A DNA stretch of 64,000 nucleotides from Streptomyces sp. TLI_146 (GCF_002846415.1 NZ_PJMX01000001.1:4092001-4156000); one strand, 5' to 3'. Positions 1 to 8,855 are shown, counted from the first letter of the stretch. Numbers and translations: made by a program. Notes: generated by a model from the sequence alone, not told the origin.

Positions 1-2936
1 GCGTACGAGTAGAGGACGCCGGGACCGGCCGAGGTCTTGAACCAGAGCGACAGGGCGCCCGAGTCGGTGTTGTTGCCGGTGTCGTTGGGGAGCGCCACGG
101 CGGAGGAGGTGCCGTCGAAGCCCGCGGCGGTGCCGCCGTTCGGCGGCCCGGCCTGGCCGAGCGTGACGTTCTTGTACGTGGCGTCGAGGGTGTTCTGGTT
201 GCCGAGGACGGCGTCCTTGGCGACCGTGCCCGAGGCGTCCGACAGCGGCCACATGGCGCGCGGGTCGAGGTCCAGCGAGGCGTTCTGGTACTGGGAGCCC
301 GCGGTGTAGGTGTACTTGGTGCAGGCGGTGGTGGACGACGGCGGGCAGACCGAGACGAGCTGGTCGCCGGTGTAGCCGTAGGTCCAGGTCAGCGCGGTCG
401 ACTGGTCGGCGGCGACGACCGGGTCGGTGACGACGGTCGCCACGTGCGCGGCGGCGGCGCCGGACGGCGTGGACCAGGTGACGTTCAGGGCGCGCCCGGA
501 GACGGCCGAGGTCAGCTTGGAGACGTGGCCGCCGGACCAGGTGAGGTTCAGGGCGCGGCCGTTGGCGTCGGTCACCGAGGTGAGGCCGTAGCCGCCGGAG
601 CCGAGCGCCTGGGTGAAGGTGTAGACGGTGTCGTCCTTGTCGGTCAGCGAGTAGCCGCCGGTGACCGACTTGAAGGTGGAGAAGCGGCCGGAGCCGGCCG
701 AGAAGCTGCCGTCGCCGTTCTTGCCGTACCCGACCTGCGAACCGTTCGGGTAGGAGACGACCGCGCTGGTGACGGCGCCCGCCGCGTTGTACTGCTCGGT
801 GGCGCGGCTGTCGAGGATCGAGGACCAGCCGGAGCCGAACGAGCCGGTCCAGCGCGGGTCACGGGAGTTGTAGAAGCGCTCCACGTCGAGGCTGGGGCCC
901 ACGGTGGAGATCGAGGCGTCCGTGTCGCTGGTGGTGTAGTTGGCGCTGGACGCGTCGAAGCCGTGGTTGCCACTGTTCTGCGAGAGCCCCGAGGTGATCA
1001 CCGGCTGGGGCACCTGGATCTGCAGCGCGTACCAGTCGGCGGCCGGGGTGTAGAGCGAGCCGTCGTACCCCTGGACCGTCCAGTAGTACGTCTGGCCCCA
1101 CTTGAGCTTGCCCGCCGGGACCGTCCAGTCGCCGTTGGCGATCAGGCCCGAGTCGGCGACCTTGGTGTTGGTGTTGTCGTACACCTGGAAGACGTACTGC
1201 GGGGTGGTGGTGACGTCGTCGCCGGCCCAGGCGGTCAGCTCGGGCGTGGTGGTGTTCGCGACGGCGTTGTTGTTCGGGTACTGCTGGTAGATCTGCGGGG
1301 CCGCGTTGCCGGTGTAGGTGACCGACATGTACGGGCCGAGCGCCGGGTCGTTGAACGAGCCGAACTGCTTCCAGTGCAGGTTGTCGTTGGTGGCCGCGTA
1401 GACGGCGAGGCCGTTGTCGGCGGTGGTGCCGTTGAACCAGCCCTGGATCGCGCTGGTGGTCAGCGGCACGTCCACCCAGTCGCCCACGGTCCGGTCGGCG
1501 CCGGTGTTGGCGCAGGCCTTGGGCACGCTCGGGGTCGCGTTGCCGATGGAGGCGCCGTAGGACGGGCCGGGGTAGCTCGTCACCGTGTTCGGCTTCCAGG
1601 CCTGGGTGACCAGCGCGACGTCGAAGCGCTCCGGGGTGCAGGTGGAGGCCCAGGTGTCGAAGAGGTGCAGGGTCGCCGAGGTGACCGTGGCGTGCGTGCC
1701 GTCCCAGGTGTTGTACCAGTGGTTGACGTACGCGGCCGCCGAGTGCGGGCCGGAGTCGTAGGAGCCGACCTTGACGGTCTGCTCGGACGAGTGGTCGCCG
1801 GCGGGGATGCCGGACTCCGCGTAGGTGGTGGTCCAGCCGTCGGTGACGGTCGGGTCGACGGTGACCGGGAAGACGCGCGCGCTGTCGTGCAGCCAGCGCG
1901 GGTCCAGGGTGACCTTCAGCGCGGTCTTGGCGCCCTGGCGGACCAGCTGGTAGGTCACGGAGTGGGTGGTGGCCGGGTCACCGGAGCGCGGATCGACCTT
2001 CGCGTCGTAGGCGTACGCGGAAGGGATGCGCTCGACGGTCTTGCCGGAGGCGTCCGCCAGGTCGATGGAGCCGTCCTTCGCCTGGCTCGCGGTCAGACCC
2101 TTGAGGTCGAGGGGGAAGGTCCAGCTGTTGCCGGCCTTCGCGGAGTGCAGGACGATCGCTTCCTTGAGCCCGGTCGCGGTGGGCGCGAGCTCCAGGTCGG
2201 TGCCGGGGAGCACGTTGGCGTAGGTGACGCGGGAGCCGTGCGCGGTGCCGGTGACGGGGGCCGCGCCCTGGAGGCTGTAGCTCAGGGCGTGCGAGCCGTC
2301 GGTGGCGAACGAGGCGAGCGCCGGGTCGGCGGCCTTGGCGGCGAAGTCCACGTCGAGGGAGTTGGCGGACTCGTGCCAGCGCTTGTCCGGCCCCGCTCTC
2401 ACGTCGACGTCGATGGGCTGCCATGTGCCCTGCTCGTCCTTGTAGTTCACCGGCGTCATGGCGAGCTGCCGGGTCATGGAGCCGTCCGCGTTGTCGAAGA
2501 CTGTCGCGGTACGGGATGACTTGGCCGGATTGCGGTGGCTCGTCTTGGCGTTGAAGCCCTGGGCCGAGCCGCTCTTGCCGCCCTTGGTGGCCTTCGCGTA
2601 CGGGTGGTACGCGTCGAGCTCGCCGTGGCCCTTGCCCGGCTTGTGCCCCTTGCCCTTGTTCGCCTTGGTGGCGGCGGCACCGGTGTGGTGGCCGTGCCCG
2701 GCGGCGGTGCCGCCCTGCTGCTTGGGCAGCGAGCCCCAGTGCGGGTCCTTGAACCAGGCGGTGATCGAGCTGAGGCCGGGCAGCGATATCCGGCCCAGAT
2801 GGGCGTCGTCGGCCACGGCCTGCTGGGTGGTCAGCATCAGCGCGATGCTGGTGAGCAGCAGCAGTGCCACACGTCTGTGACGGCGGCGGTACAGCGAGGG
2901 CCGCCGTATGGAACGGCGGAAGGGGCGCGGGCGCAC
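1..2936 (-). CDS. Large secreted DNRLRE/RHS-type wall-associated protein, 3' part outside window
   Basis: About 978 residues are visible; the C-terminus lies beyond base 1. The GTG start at 2936 follows AGGGAG with 7 bases of spacing. An Arg-rich start and the hydrophobic stretch VALLLLTSIALML form a signal peptide. Then come a Lys/Gly/His-rich linker, a region like the N-terminus of RHS/wall-associated proteins, a DNRLRE-like segment (about residues 360-510), a fibronectin-like part, an RHS-associated motif (ERFYNSRDPRW, about 685) and, at the window edge, the start of a LamG-like jellyroll (ALSLWFKT). Such proteins are exported and often end in a toxin domain, but that end cannot be seen. 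Family assignment is by motif and the function is inferred. Confidence 0.75.
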   Translation of the reverse strand, partial: MRPRPFRRSIRRPSLYRRRHRRVALLLLTSIALMLTTQQAVADDAHLGRISLPGLSSITAWFKDPHWGSLPKQQGGTAAGHGHHTGAAATKANKGKGHKPGKGHGELDAYHPYAKATKGGKSGSAQGFNAKTSHRNPAKSSRTATVFDNADGSMTRQLAMTPVNYKDEQGTWQPIDVDVRAGPDKRWHESANSLDVDFAAKAADPALASFATDGSHALSYSLQGAAPVTGTAHGSRVTYANVLPGTDLELAPTATGLKEAIVLHSAKAGNSWTFPLDLKGLTASQAKDGSIDLADASGKTVERIPSAYAYDAKVDPRSGDPATTHSVTYQLVRQGAKTALKVTLDPRWLHDSARVFPVTVDPTVTDGWTTTYAESGIPAGDHSSEQTVKVGSYDSGPHSAAAYVNHWYNTWDGTHATVTSATLHLFDTWASTCTPERFDVALVTQAWKPNTVTSYPGPSYGASIGNATPSVPKACANTGADRTVGDWVDVPLTTSAIQGWFNGTTADNGLAVYAATNDNLHWKQFGSFNDPALGPYMSVTYTGNAAPQIYQQYPNNNAVANTTTPELTAWAGDDVTTTPQYVFQVYDNTNTKVADSGLIANGDWTVPAGKLKWGQTYYWTVQGYDGSLYTPAADWYALQIQVPQPVITSGLSQNSGNHGFDASSANYTTSDTDASISTVGPSLDVERFYNSRDPRWTGSFGSGWSSILDSRATEQYNAAGAVTSAVVSYPNGSQVGYGKNGDGSFSAGSGRFSTFKSVTGGYSLTDKDDTVYTFTQALGSGGYGLTSVTDANGRALNLTWSGGHVSKLTSAVSGRALNVTWSTPSGAAAAHVATVVTDPVVAADQSTALTWTYGYTGDQLVSVCPPSSTTACTKYTYTAGSQYQNASLDLDPRAMWPLSDASGTVAKDAVLGNQNTLDATYKNVTLGQAGPPNGGTAAGFDGTSSAVALPNDTGNNTDSGALSLWFKTSAGPGVLYSY

Positions 2937-3163
2937 GGGGCGACTCCCTGAAGATGGGCACAGTTCGGCCAAAGACAGAAACGCGCCGATCTTGTCCGTA
3001 AAGAGCACCTAAATGACAGTCAGCAGGCCTGTTCTTGGCAGCCGCTTGGGCAACCCATTGCTTATGTGGAAGGGGTTGTTCCGTCTGTCCGTTTAGGACT
3101 TTCCCGTACTTTTGCCAGAAGAAGTCCGGCGCGATGCCTCCCCGTGACGTGGGGCCGCCCAGG

Positions 3164-4609
3164 TCAAGAGCGTCCCGCAATGGCCGTGAGGCGCAGCAGC
3201 TGGTCGACCCGCCGGCGGATCTCGGCCGCGCGGGCCGGGTCGCCGGTGCCGTAGGGGCTCTCGAAGTACGGCAGGACCGCGCGGTACTCGGCCAGCGCGG
3301 CGGGGCCGTCGCCGAGCTGTTCCAGGCAGAGCGCGGCGTCGTGGCGGAACGCGAGGGCCTGCGGGTCGGCCGGGCCAGCCTCGGCGGCCCGCTCCTCGGC
3401 GAGCCGGCGCAGCTCGGGCAGCGCCCGGCGGTACTGGCCGTCGTCCATCAGCGTCGCCGCGTACTGCTTGCGCAGGATCCGTACGACCGGGGAGCCCTCG
3501 CCGTGCCGCTCGGCGGCGGCGGGCAGGATCGCGCCGAGGATGTCCACGGCCTGGGTGATCCGCCCCTCCCCGAGCAGCCGCTTGGCCTCGTCGACGGCGC
3601 CCGCGACATCGGGCTGGGCGGGGGCGGGGGCGCTGCCCGGGTCCGGCGCCCACTGCGGGGCCGGGGGCTGGGCGTGGACCGGCGGCGGGGTGGCCGCGCG
3701 GTCCGGCCAGGGGGCGTGCGGGCGCAGGAACGGGCGCGTCGGGTCGAGCGGGTGGCCCACCGGGGTGCCGCGCACCGGAAGCAGCGGGGCCAGCGCCTCG
3801 TACACCTCCTGCGCGGAGCCGGGCCGGTGCGCCGGGTCCTTGGCGAGCAGCCGCAGCACCAGCGCCTCCAGGGCCTCGGGCACCTCCGGCCGCACCTGGC
3901 GGACCGGCAGCGGCGGCTCGTAGAGGTGGCGGTGGAGCACGCCGAGCGCGGTGGACCCGGCGAAGGGAACGTTTCCGCTGAGCAGTTCGTGGAGCAGCAC
4001 GCCGAGCGCGTACAGATCCGTGGACGGGCCGACCGCGCCGCCCATCGCCTGCTCGGGCGCCATGTACGCCGGGGAGCCGATCGGCGAGCCGGTGCGGGTC
4101 AGACGCGTGGTGTCGTGGTCGAGGACGGACGCGACCCCGAGGTCGAGGACGGTGACCGTGCCGTCGGGCCGCACCATCACATTGCGCGGCTTGAGGTCGC
4201 GGTGGACGATCGGCACCGCGTGCACGGCGGAGAGGGCCGCGCACAGCTGGGCCGCCACCGCCACCGCCCACGGCCAGGGGTAGGGCTCGTGCTCGGCGAG
4301 GTGGTCGGCGAGGTCGGCGCCCTCCACGTGCTGCATGACGAGGTAGAGGTCATCGCCGTCGCTGCCCGCGTCGTGCACGGTGACCAGGCCCGGGTGGTCG
4401 ACCTGCGCGGTCACCCGGCACTCGCGCACGAACCGGCGCCGGGTCTCGTCGGCGGCGCTCGCGCCCGCCACCAGGTCGGGGCGGAGCAGCTTCACCGCGA
4501 CCCGCCGGTCCAGCCGCTGGTCGTACGCCGTCCAGACCTGGCCCATGCCGCCCTGGCCGAGCAGCGCCGCCAGCTCGTACCGCCCGCCGACCACGCGCCC
4601 GGCGCTCAT
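3164..4609 (-). CDS. Cytosolic Ser/Thr protein kinase with TPR-like C-terminus
   Basis: A 481-residue Hanks-type kinase. The Gly loop is GQGGMGQVW (18-26), the ATP-binding Lys is K40, the catalytic loop is HRDLKPRN (D138), the metal motif is DLG (156-158, the usual bacterial form of DFG) and APEQ follows. After about residue 275 comes a Pro-rich linker and then helical TPR-like repeats to the end. No transmembrane segment or PASTA domain is present, so it is probably soluble or recruited to a partner. The ATG at 4609 overlaps the stop of the upstream membrane-protein gene by four bases (ATGA), so the two are translationally coupled. Substrates are unknown. Confidence 0.9.
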   Translation of the reverse strand: MSAGRVVGGRYELAALLGQGGMGQVWTAYDQRLDRRVAVKLLRPDLVAGASAADETRRRFVRECRVTAQVDHPGLVTVHDAGSDGDDLYLVMQHVEGADLADHLAEHEPYPWPWAVAVAAQLCAALSAVHAVPIVHRDLKPRNVMVRPDGTVTVLDLGVASVLDHDTTRLTRTGSPIGSPAYMAPEQAMGGAVGPSTDLYALGVLLHELLSGNVPFAGSTALGVLHRHLYEPPLPVRQVRPEVPEALEALVLRLLAKDPAHRPGSAQEVYEALAPLLPVRGTPVGHPLDPTRPFLRPHAPWPDRAATPPPVHAQPPAPQWAPDPGSAPAPAQPDVAGAVDEAKRLLGEGRITQAVDILGAILPAAAERHGEGSPVVRILRKQYAATLMDDGQYRRALPELRRLAEERAAEAGPADPQALAFRHDAALCLEQLGDGPAALAEYRAVLPYFESPYGTGDPARAAEIRRRVDQLLRLTAIAGRS

Positions 4610-5019
4610 CTGCCCTCCTCCTGGCGCAGCAGGGAGCTCAGCTCGTCGAGCTCGGCGCGGACCTGGTGGATGCGCGGGGACGGCGGCGCCGGGGGGTACG
4701 GCGGCGGCGCCGGGACGCGCCGCTGGTGGAAGTGGATGTCGACGACCAGGTAGTAGACGACCACGACGAGGGCCTGCACCAGCAGGATCGCCATGCCCAG
4801 GTTCGAGACCCAGGTGTCCTTGAAGTGGGTGTGCAGCATCGCCAGACAGCCGATGTTGACCGTCAACTGGCCCCAGAACAGCAGCCAGTCGCGCCGGGTG
4901 CGGCGCATGATGGCGAGCCGCAGCATCGCCGTCCACGCCAGCAGGCCGAGGGTGAGCACCACCAGCACGGAGAAGACCACCCGAACGGTGATCACCTTCA
5001 CGCTCGCGGGGCTCTGCAT
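4606..5019 (-). CDS. Small three-helix membrane protein coupled to the kinase
   Basis: 137 residues. Hydrophobic segments lie at about 8-32, 46-62 and 70-93, followed by a Pro-rich stretch (APPPYPPAPPSP) and a charged helical tail (ELDELSSLLRQEEGR). The ATG at 5019 has CAGGAG five bases upstream. It is the first gene of a two-gene operon with the kinase, overlapping it by four bases. It belongs to no enzyme family I recognise. The context suggests a membrane partner or anchor for the kinase, but this is inference. Confidence 0.8.
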   Translation of the reverse strand: MQSPASVKVITVRVVFSVLVVLTLGLLAWTAMLRLAIMRRTRRDWLLFWGQLTVNIGCLAMLHTHFKDTWVSNLGMAILLVQALVVVVYYLVVDIHFHQRRVPAPPPYPPAPPSPRIHQVRAELDELSSLLRQEEGR

Positions 5020-5128
5020 CTGGGCTCCTGACAGGGCGGTACGTACATCGCTGGCCAGAGCGTAGAGGTGACGCCCGGTCAGGGTCCACCCAGGTCAGGG
5101 GTCCGCAGGTGGAACCTGGCGGTCCGGA

Positions 5129-7180
5129 TCAACCCCCGGTCTGCTCCGGCCGGACGACACCGTCCGTGAGGCCGTCGTGCAGCCCCTGCACCAGCTGCTC
5201 GCCGAGCCGTCCCGCGAGCCGCAGCGCGTCCTCGAACGCGGCGAGCGCGCGGAACCGCTCGCCGTACCGCGCCTGTTCGGCCAGCGGCAGCCGGGGCAGC
5301 TGGAGCCTGCGCACATCGAGCCGGGACGCGGTGGTCGCATAGCTGCTGGCCTGGCGGTTGTTGGCGGTGCCGCGCAGGAACCCGGCGAGGAACCAGGGGT
5401 CGAGGGCGGCCGGCGTCGGCCGCAGCAGCTGGAGGTTGCGGCCGAGCGCGGCCCCGGCGGTGGCGGCGTCGACCACCCGCGCGACCGTGCCGCCGCCGAG
5501 CACCGGCACCACCACGTCGCCCGCCTCGGTCAGCACCGGCTCCTCGGCGGGGCCGTCGGGCAGGGCGCCGGAGGGGGCGGTGCCGCTGAGCACGTCCTGC
5601 TCGGTGAGCACCGGCACACCGGGGGCCGAGGCGCCCGCGCCGCCGGAGCGCAGCACCAGGGCGCCCGCGCGGGCGAGTTCGCCGACCGTGGTGAGCGGCA
5701 GCCGGGCGCCCGGGTGCGGGGCGGGCCCGGCGGGCGGCGGGGTGAGCTCGGCGGTCCGCCGCAGCGTCGCGCCGAGCTCCTCGCGTACGGCTTCGAGCGC
5801 GTCCGCGCCGCCCGCCGCGGCCGGGGGCGGCAGATGCCGGGCGGGGGCCAGGTCCACGTCGTCGTCGAGGAGTTCGATGACCGGGACCGCGCGGCTGACA
5901 CCGGGCCGCTCCTCGGCGGTGCCGTCCCGGTCGAACGGCGCCCAGGCCTCCAGGACCGCGCTCTGCACGGCCTGCCAGGGCAGCTTGTCGCGGCCGCCGC
6001 CGTCGCCGCCGGGCAGCCCGGCCGCGTCGACGAGCAGCAGCTCGGGCGCGGGGTGGCTGCCCGCGCCGGGCCTGCGCAGCACCCACAGCTGAAGCGGGAT
6101 GCCGTACGGCGGGGCCGCTCCGGCGGGCAGCGCGATCACCGCACGCAGGGCGCCCCGGCGCAGCAGCCCGGCGCGGATGCGGCGCCCGGAGCGGCGGGAG
6201 GCGGCGGCCGGGGGCATCAGCAGGACGGCGGTGCCGCCCTCGCGCAGCCGGGCCAGCGCGTGCTGCACCCAGGCCAGTTCGGACTCGGTGCGGGCGGGCA
6301 GGCCGTACTCCCAGCGCGGGTCGTACGCGAGCTCGTCGTGGCCCCAGTTGCGCTCGTTGAACGGCGGGTGGCAGAGCACCGCGTCCACGGCGAGGCCGGG
6401 GAAGGCGTCGGCGCGCAGCGAGTCGGCGGCGGCGGTGCGCACCTCGGCCGGGCCGTGCAGGGCGAGCCGCAGCCCCGCCAGCGCGGCGAGCTCCGGGTCG
6501 GCGTCCTGCCCGTACACCGCCTCCGCGTGCGGGACCGCGCGCAGCAGCGTGCCGGTGCCGCAGGCAGGGTCGAGCACCGAGGCGGCCTGCGGGCCCAGCG
6601 CCAGCGCGGCCATCAGCTCGGCGGGTCCGGGCGGGGTCAGCGTGTACTGGCGCGGGTTGGCGTCGAGGTGGCGGCCGAGCAGGAACTCGAAGGTCTGCCG
6701 GGCGCCGAGCTCGGCGGCGAGCTCCCCGACCCCGCGCAGCAGCGGCACGGACGCGGCGAAGTCGGCCGGGACCGGGGCGGGGGTGTTCACAGGGCCGCTG
6801 TGAACCGACTCGTCCAGCACTTTCGCCAGCCGCTGGGCCATCGCGCTGTCGGAGAGCGCGGCCAGGCGGCGCCACTGGTCCGGGTCGTCCCGTACGAGAA
6901 GGAGCGCGCGGCCCGCGTGGACCAGGCCCGTCACAGCTCCCTCGGGGTGGCCGGACAGCTGCTGCCAGACGCGCTCGCGCAGCGGCACTTCGGCGAGTTT
7001 TCCCTGGTCGCGCAGCCACTGCTCGACCTCGGGGAGGGCGAAGGAGGGGCTGGTCTCGGTGCCGCCGACGGGCTTGGGGAAGTCGGCGTGGCGGCGACGC
7101 CAGTTGCTGACCGCCGCCCGGCCCACCCCGGCGAGCCGGGCGATTCCGGCAGCGGTCACCTCTGCTGCGTTGTCCGGCAC
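5129..7180 (-). CDS. HTH-containing N6-adenine DNA methylase-like protein with altered catalytic motif
   Basis: 683 residues from a GTG at 7180, preceded by AGGGGAG. An N-terminal helix-turn-helix (AGIARLAGVGRAAVSNWRRR, about 10-29) is followed by a type I HsdM-like methylase fold: SAM motif I DPACGTG at 204-210 and motif IV CHPPFN at 270-275. Active N6-methylases carry N/D/S-P-P-Y/F here; this protein has His271. The C-terminal third (about 480-683, with LPRLPLAEQ near the end) resembles an S-subunit specificity domain. No restriction gene is adjacent, so it is an orphan. It could be a methylase with relaxed chemistry or a DNA-binding regulator that lost activity. The divergent spacer carries repeated sites it might bind (inference). 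Confidence 0.85.
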   Translation of the reverse strand: MPDNAAEVTAAGIARLAGVGRAAVSNWRRRHADFPKPVGGTETSPSFALPEVEQWLRDQGKLAEVPLRERVWQQLSGHPEGAVTGLVHAGRALLLVRDDPDQWRRLAALSDSAMAQRLAKVLDESVHSGPVNTPAPVPADFAASVPLLRGVGELAAELGARQTFEFLLGRHLDANPRQYTLTPPGPAELMAALALGPQAASVLDPACGTGTLLRAVPHAEAVYGQDADPELAALAGLRLALHGPAEVRTAAADSLRADAFPGLAVDAVLCHPPFNERNWGHDELAYDPRWEYGLPARTESELAWVQHALARLREGGTAVLLMPPAAASRRSGRRIRAGLLRRGALRAVIALPAGAAPPYGIPLQLWVLRRPGAGSHPAPELLLVDAAGLPGGDGGGRDKLPWQAVQSAVLEAWAPFDRDGTAEERPGVSRAVPVIELLDDDVDLAPARHLPPPAAAGGADALEAVREELGATLRRTAELTPPPAGPAPHPGARLPLTTVGELARAGALVLRSGGAGASAPGVPVLTEQDVLSGTAPSGALPDGPAEEPVLTEAGDVVVPVLGGGTVARVVDAATAGAALGRNLQLLRPTPAALDPWFLAGFLRGTANNRQASSYATTASRLDVRRLQLPRLPLAEQARYGERFRALAAFEDALRLAGRLGEQLVQGLHDGLTDGVVRPEQTGG
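6785..6805. repeat. Perfect inverted repeat inside the methylase gene
   Basis: GTTCACAG, five bases (GGCCG), then CTGTGAAC: an 8-bp perfect inverted repeat. The right arm continues as TGTGAACCGA, sharing GTGAACCGA with the three sites in the divergent spacer at 7252-7324. It lies about 380 bases inside the methylase reading frame. It could be an auxiliary operator or chance coding sequence. Confidence 0.5.
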
Positions 7181-7213
7181 GGGCCCGACTCCCCTCGTCT
7201 TGTTGTGCCTCCC

Positions 7214-7324
7214 AGCATAGCGATCACCACCTGAGCACTCCATACACGAGCGTGAACCGATCCATTCCTGTGAATCACGTTGACTCGGTTCACAGTCTCT
7301 GTTGTGATTGACCCATCGGTTCAC
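7214..7324. promoter_or_regulatory. Divergent promoter region with three GTGAACCGA-type sites
   Basis: The nonamer GTGAACCGA lies at 7252-7260 and its reverse complement TCGGTTCAC at 7285-7293 and 7316-7324. The sites start 33 and 31 bases apart, close to three helical turns. A possible rightward promoter is TTGACT (7280-7285), 17 bases, TGTGAT (7303-7308), with the middle site between the two hexamers. A possible leftward -10 for the methylase is TATGCT (complement of 7214-7219). The layout suggests a repressor controlling both divergent genes. Confidence 0.55.
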
Positions 7325-7357
7325 ACGGCCCTCAAGGCCCGTTGGAAAGGCACAGCC

Positions 7358-8083
7358 ATGTCTCAGCGGAAGCGCAACTGGTTCGCCCGCCACAAGGTCT
7401 TCACGGGCGTCGGCGCGGTCGTCGCGGTGATCGCCATCGGTGGCGCGGTCGGCGCGGGCGGCGGCTCGGACGACACCTCCCCGACGGGCGCGGCCGCCCA
7501 GGGCGCGCCCGAGAAGGCGCAGAAGACCGGCGGTTCGCAGCAGCCCGGGGCCAAGAATTCGCAGCAGCCCGAGGCGAAGAAGGAGAAGGGCCTCGGCGAC
7601 GGCAGCTTCCAGGTCGGCTCGGACATCAAGCCCGGTACGTATGTGAGCAGCGGGAACAAGGACGGCTGCTACTGGGAGCGCGCCAAGGACGCCTCGGGCA
7701 GCACCGACGCGATCCTCGCCAACGACAATGTGACGGGCGCCAGTTACGTCACGGTGCTGGCGAGCGACAAGATCTTCAAGAGCAGCGACTGCCAGGACTG
7801 GCACCTCGTCGACCCCAAGGCCGCGGCCAAGAGCGCCCCGAAGACCACGCTCAAGGGCAACGGGGGCATGTTCAAGGTGGGCACCGACATCGCGCCCGGC
7901 ACGTACAAGTCGACGGGCAACAAGGACGACCAGTGCTACTGGGAGCGCGCCAAGGACGCCTCGCACAGCACCGAGGCCATCGCCGCCAACGAGAACGTGA
8001 CGGGCACGGCGATCGTGAGGATCGGCGCGGGCGACGCGTACTTCAAGAGCAGCGGCTGCCAGGACTGGGTGAAGACGGGCTGA
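7358..8083 (+). CDS. Membrane-anchored protein with two tandem about 67-residue repeats
   Basis: 241 residues; the ATG at 7358 follows GGAAAGG. A short basic N-terminus leads into one hydrophobic helix (about 14-32) with no lipobox Cys, so the protein is probably anchored with its C-terminus outside. A Gln/Lys/Gly-rich linker follows, then two closely similar repeats, each reading roughly F-x-VG-x-DI-x-PGTY ... CYWERAKDAS ... NVTG ... FKSS-x-CQDW. Each repeat has two conserved Cys (one in CYW, one in CQDW) that could form a disulfide. I recognise this as a conserved actinobacterial type of unknown function. It is divergent from the HTH-methylase gene and shares its operator-like region. Confidence 0.8.
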   Translation: MSQRKRNWFARHKVFTGVGAVVAVIAIGGAVGAGGGSDDTSPTGAAAQGAPEKAQKTGGSQQPGAKNSQQPEAKKEKGLGDGSFQVGSDIKPGTYVSSGNKDGCYWERAKDASGSTDAILANDNVTGASYVTVLASDKIFKSSDCQDWHLVDPKAAAKSAPKTTLKGNGGMFKVGTDIAPGTYKSTGNKDDQCYWERAKDASHSTEAIAANENVTGTAIVRIGAGDAYFKSSGCQDWVKTG

Positions 8084-8128
8084 GCGTCAGCCGTGCCACG
8101 AGGAGCGGCCGGACCTCACCCCAGGGCC

Positions 8129-8185
8129 GAAGGGGCGCCGGGCCTCGGCCCGTGGCCGAGAAGGGCGCCGGGCCTCAGCCCGTGG
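8129..8185. repeat. Imperfect direct repeat at the 3' end of the HNH lipoprotein gene
   Basis: Two copies of a unit of about 26 bases, GAAGGG(G)CGCCGGGCCTC, at 8129-8155 and 8160-8185. The second copy runs into the last codons of the HNH lipoprotein gene. It looks like a short local duplication between two convergent genes and may form GC-rich hairpins. Confidence 0.5.
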
Positions 8186-8855
8186 GCAGCTTCTGCTGCG
8201 GACACTCGGTGAGGACCTTCTTCATCGCCTCCTTCTCGGCGTCCGTCACCCACACCTGGTACTTCTTCTTGACGGCCACCTGGTCCGCCACATACGTGCA
8301 GCGGCCCGCCGCGAACGTCGGCAGCCAGGTCGCCGCGTCGCCGTCGCTCTTGCGGCGGTTGGCGCTCGCGTCCACGGCCAGCAGGTTCAGCGGGTCATTG
8401 GCGAAGGCAACCCGCTTCTTCTTGTCCCACTGCTGGGCGCCCTTCTGCCAGGCGTCCGAGAGGGCCACCACATGGTCGATGTCGACCTTGCTGCTGCCCC
8501 GGACGAACTTGATGGTCTGGCCCGTGTAGACGTCCTTGTTCAGCGTGCCGGACGCGATGTCGCACTTGTCCTTGAACTTCACGTCCGTGAGATCCCGTTT
8601 GAGGATGTCCTCCCGGGTGGCGCAGCCGTTGGCGTCGGTGTCGGTCCAGCCCTTGCCGAACTGGTCGCGCGAGTAGCCGGTCTTGGGCGCCCGGCCCTTC
8701 ACCGTGAGGGAGTCGACGGCGGCGAGGGCACTGCCCTGCGCGGCGGGCGCGCCGGGCTTCGCCTTCTTGGCGTCGGTCTTGCTGTCGGAGCATCCGGTGA
8801 GGGCGAGCGCGGCCGCGAGCGCGGCGGCGGGAAGGGCGATTCGGTACGTACGCAT
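8175..8855 (-). CDS. Exported lipoprotein with HNH endonuclease (DUF1524-like) domain
   Basis: 226 residues; the ATG at 8855 has GAGGACG upstream. The signal sequence ends in the lipobox LTGC, so it should be a lipoprotein on the outer face of the membrane. The mature part contains the HNH-type core: DIDHVVALSDAW (His as general base), then FANDPLNLLAVD and the Asn/Arg/Lys-rich ANRRKSDGD, as in the secreted nuclease family with DUF1524. Four mature-part Cys may form disulfides. The likely role is extracellular nucleic-acid degradation for nutrients or competition. The catalytic assignment is by motif only. Confidence 0.85.
   Translation of the reverse strand: MRTYRIALPAAALAAALALTGCSDSKTDAKKAKPGAPAAQGSALAAVDSLTVKGRAPKTGYSRDQFGKGWTDTDANGCATREDILKRDLTDVKFKDKCDIASGTLNKDVYTGQTIKFVRGSSKVDIDHVVALSDAWQKGAQQWDKKKRVAFANDPLNLLAVDASANRRKSDGDAATWLPTFAAGRCTYVADQVAVKKKYQVWVTDAEKEAMKKVLTECPQQKLPTG

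Noticed and set aside
444..2519. Open frame of 691 codons on the + strand
   Set aside because: It is the shadow of the minus-strand secreted protein and has no ribosome binding site or recognisable domain.
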